In this document: positions 62,099-64,000 of the stretch, piece after piece
How the letters are laid out: each line of letters opens with the position of its first letter
Numbering within the stretch: the stretch's first letter is position 1
Origin: Pseudovibrio brasiliensis
GTDB taxonomy: Bacteria > Pseudomonadota > Alphaproteobacteria > Rhizobiales > Stappiaceae
Reading direction: 5' to 3'
Assembly (NCBI RefSeq): GCF_018282095.1
Contig: NZ_CP074126.1
Span: 3,990,341 to 4,054,340 of the forward strand
DNA length: 64,000 nucleotides
Made by a program: the position numbers and the translations under genes
The notes under the pieces: generated by a model
The model's input: only the letters and a program-made list of their open reading frames with translations
Told to the model about the DNA's origin: nothing
Database searches by the model: none

Positions 62099-63412
62099 TC
62101 AGCTGGTTACGTCGATTTCCCTGAAGGTCGCAACTGGCGCTTTTTCGCGGATAACCCAGTTCAAAGCACCAAGCTCTGTTTTCAGCGTCGGATGAACCAG
62201 TCCAAACATGCGAAGCTCACTTGCGCCAGTCCCAGAGCTACTCTGATTTACACGACTGGCAATGTTGAGCGTAGTGGTGGACTGATCAACACTCCACCCA
62301 ATTCGATCACCCGCGACAAACGCAACTTTCCGTCCTGTGCGTGTAGTCCCAATTGCAACGCCCTCAACCAACTCCACAGAAGCAAGACGCTCTGTATCAA
62401 TGTGATAGTCCGCAATCATCATCAGGCCAATCAGATAATAATAACCAGCTTCCTGAGACAATCCTTGGCGGCTCGCCTGATCAATCAACGCAGCTTTGCC
62501 ACGAACACCTTTCAACGCATTCAGGCTCGCAACAAACACAATCTTCTCGCCGCGTGTCATGGATGTAGCACTCAGGAAGGACTGTGTGGTCCGCTGCGGA
62601 ACAGCCATCTCACCCAGCATCTCCCGCATCTTCTCATCCGCAACCGTCGGACTTGCCTTCAACGCTTCACTAAAGTTCGTCGTTGCCAGCACGCCACTCA
62701 CAGCAGTGCCCGCACCACCCGGAACAAACACAGTTGCCAGATTGGTTAGGCGATTGGAGGTGGCATAAGCCCAAGCAGCTTTATCAAGCTCGTCTGATAA
62801 CGGAGGAAAGGTCGTATACGGATCTACATTCGCAGCGACAGCAATATAACGGCGCGCTTTATCTCGCCCGACCACAGCAGCAGCGACACTCTCAACAGCA
62901 GAGGTTTTCTTGGCTCCACCTTCGGAAGGCGCAGTCGCACCAGAGTTACCGGTTATTGTGTTGACCGTCCCGTTCAACAGCAGCCCAACCCCATCTGCAG
63001 TGGAACTGAGTGTTTCTTTCGGATCGGTGACAAGGCTTCCTAAGAAGGTCAATGGCTTGGCAACAGCACTTACGACACCCTCACCCGCCTGCGAAACCGT
63101 ATCCATCTGCTCAATACCGCGCAGAGCTTGAAGCTCTTTAATCCGCTTTTTCAGCGTCGCGGTACCACGCACCTTGTAGGTTTTGCCCTGAACCCGAAGA
63201 CTGTATTGAAGCAGCGTCCCATTCCGAAGGACGGGCGGTAAAATCTCATAATTGCTGCCACGCACGGCAACACCCTCTTCCTTCAGGATCTGAGAGAAAC
63301 CCAAATCTGAAGAGGCAGAGTGGGACGGTGATGAAGCAATCGCGACCACAATGAAGATGGCAAGCAATAAAGAACAGCGCAGGAGTACGCGAATAGTTTG
63401 CGCAGTAGACAT
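62099..63412 (-). CDS. Hypothetical exported protein
   Basis: 437 aa. Signal peptide or membrane anchor at residues 8-30 (VLLRCSLLLAIFIVVAIASS), then a domain with LPPVLRNGTLLQYSLRVQGKTYKVRGTATLKKRIKELQAL at 57-98, Gly/Ala-rich stretches (VVSAVAKPLTFLGSLVTDP; TVFVPGGAGTAVSGVLATT), and a C-terminal beta-rich part with TRTGRKVAFVAGDRIGWSVDQS. No family recognised. The length, clean frame and codon use support a real gene. It is minus-strand and not linked tightly to its neighbours. Confidence 0.75.
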   Translation of the reverse strand: MSTAQTIRVLLRCSLLLAIFIVVAIASSPSHSASSDLGFSQILKEEGVAVRGSNYEILPPVLRNGTLLQYSLRVQGKTYKVRGTATLKKRIKELQALRGIEQMDTVSQAGEGVVSAVAKPLTFLGSLVTDPKETLSSTADGVGLLLNGTVNTITGNSGATAPSEGGAKKTSAVESVAAAVVGRDKARRYIAVAANVDPYTTFPPLSDELDKAAWAYATSNRLTNLATVFVPGGAGTAVSGVLATTNFSEALKASPTVADEKMREMLGEMAVPQRTTQSFLSATSMTRGEKIVFVASLNALKGVRGKAALIDQASRQGLSQEAGYYYLIGLMMIADYHIDTERLASVELVEGVAIGTTRTGRKVAFVAGDRIGWSVDQSTTTLNIASRVNQSSSGTGASELRMFGLVHPTLKTELGALNWVIREKAPVATFREIDVTS

Positions 63413-63569
63413 AAGATACCCGAACTCAGAACAACTATTACTAAGGCCCTATCCTTCAATAATGATCAGAAAAGGGCAGCGCCTCTGCTGAATCTCGGGG
63501 TTGAAACGAAAAATCGCAGAAGCACACAGCTCCTGCGATCCTCAAAACCGTTTGAAACCTGAGGGTTTC

Positions 63570-63854
63570 CTAAATTGTCAATGCAACCGTCACCGCACAT
63601 GCAATCAGGAAGACGATTCCCGGCACAACGTGGGCTCTGTCGCCAGATGCCATACCAACACCTGCTGCAATCACATTGGCGACTGTGATGATACTTGCCC
63701 ATACCGTCCCGGCAGTACCACCAAATCCAACCATTGCAATAACCAATACGAACGTAAGAACTGCAAGAACGCCAACTTTTGAGAAGTTGATGAAGTTCTT
63801 GTAGGTCTTCTCGTGTTCCTCATAATCCATAACAGACGCGCTCCCGTCAGCCAT
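63570..63854 (-). CDS. aa3-type cytochrome c oxidase subunit IV family protein
   Basis: 94 aa small inner-membrane protein. MDYEEHEKTYKNFINFSKVGVLAVLTFVLVIAMVGFGG contains the family's acidic YxEHExTY box and first helix; two more hydrophobic segments follow (about residues 50-70 and 73-93), as in longer rhizobial-type members. It stabilises the oxidase. GGGGGA before ATG 63854 is preferred to the open frame from 63890. No other oxidase gene is in the window, so it is separated from coxBAC. Positions 63855-64000 hold nothing else that I recognise. Confidence 0.88.
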   Translation of the reverse strand: MADGSASVMDYEEHEKTYKNFINFSKVGVLAVLTFVLVIAMVGFGGTAGTVWASIITVANVIAAGVGMASGDRAHVVPGIVFLIACAVTVALTI

Positions 63855-64000
63855 GATTCCCCCTCGAAACAAGTAGTTTTCCTGATACAAGTCTTTAACA
63901 TCACAATGTCATGTGACGCAACTTCCGTTAAGAACCGCTCAGGAAATAACCGAGGTGTCGGGGATAATTCCAGCTGGCAGAGTATGAGCTTCAATCAGCA

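Noticed and set aside
1-64000. CRISPR arrays, tRNA, rRNA, prophage or intact insertion sequence
   Set aside because: Read through on both strands; no regularly spaced repeats, no tRNA-like T-loop with matching acceptor stem, no transposase or integrase motif was found.

Overview
The window reads as chromosomal DNA of an alphaproteobacterium. Evidence: the tol-pal cluster followed by ruvCAB; the order zapA - 6S RNA - 5-formyl-THF cyclo-ligase; a DUF4164-tkt-gap-pgk run; a TrcR-type (DUF1013) regulator; DUF1192, DUF1465 and DUF465 proteins; an aa3-type oxidase subunit IV. The mixture with a probable type III secretion effector/chaperone pair and several TauE/SafE exporters fits a marine Stappiaceae/Rhodobacteraceae-like host, perhaps Pseudovibrio. 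The genus is an inference; no 16S rRNA is present.

Layout. 1-10737 (minus strand): N-terminal part of ftsH, tilS, then the cell-envelope cluster cpoB-pal-tolB-tolA-tolR-tolQ-ybgC running into ruvB-ruvA-ruvC. 10861-13784: two tandem TauE/SafE exporters, an Lrp/AsnC regulator and a membrane protein. 13935-17570 (minus): yebC, a YmdB-like phosphodiesterase, 5-FCL, 6S RNA, zapA and a DUF4164 coiled-coil protein. 18139-26582 (plus): central carbon genes tkt, gap, pgk, a divergent ThiE-like protein, a Sel1-repeat exported protein, efp and suhB. 26740-41107 is the most accessory-looking part: a large type III effector-like protein with its CesT-type chaperone, palindromic dispersed repeats, a DUF2938 protein, a PPP phosphatase, a structured and probably decayed segment (32093-32706), an outer-membrane beta-barrel protein, a MotA/OmpA-like pair, and a lower-GC patch with an FRG-domain protein and an Imm11-like protein. 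41105-63854 returns to core functions: quinone oxidoreductase, DUF1465, L31, an ABC exporter, propionyl-CoA synthetase with an SDR, two further TauE/SafE exporters, an acyl-CoA ligase, two divergent DUF465 genes, purEK, a MATE exporter, a class II glutamine amidotransferase, rpsU, a TPR lipoprotein, an esterase, acetoacetate decarboxylase and an aa3 oxidase small subunit.

How the genes fit together. The Tol-Pal set builds the trans-envelope machine used in outer-membrane constriction. RuvABC resolves Holliday junctions. tkt/gap/pgk form a glycolysis/pentose-phosphate block. prpE with the SDR, the acyl-CoA ligase and acetoacetate decarboxylase suggest short-chain acid metabolism. Several rho-independent terminators mark transcription unit ends. 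No CRISPR array, rRNA, tRNA or intact insertion sequence was recognised. The strongest candidates for new biology are the effector/chaperone locus (27282-30270), the FRG/Imm11-like patch (36765-38769) and the multi-armed inverted-repeat region upstream of an ORF broken by one amber codon (32093-32706).
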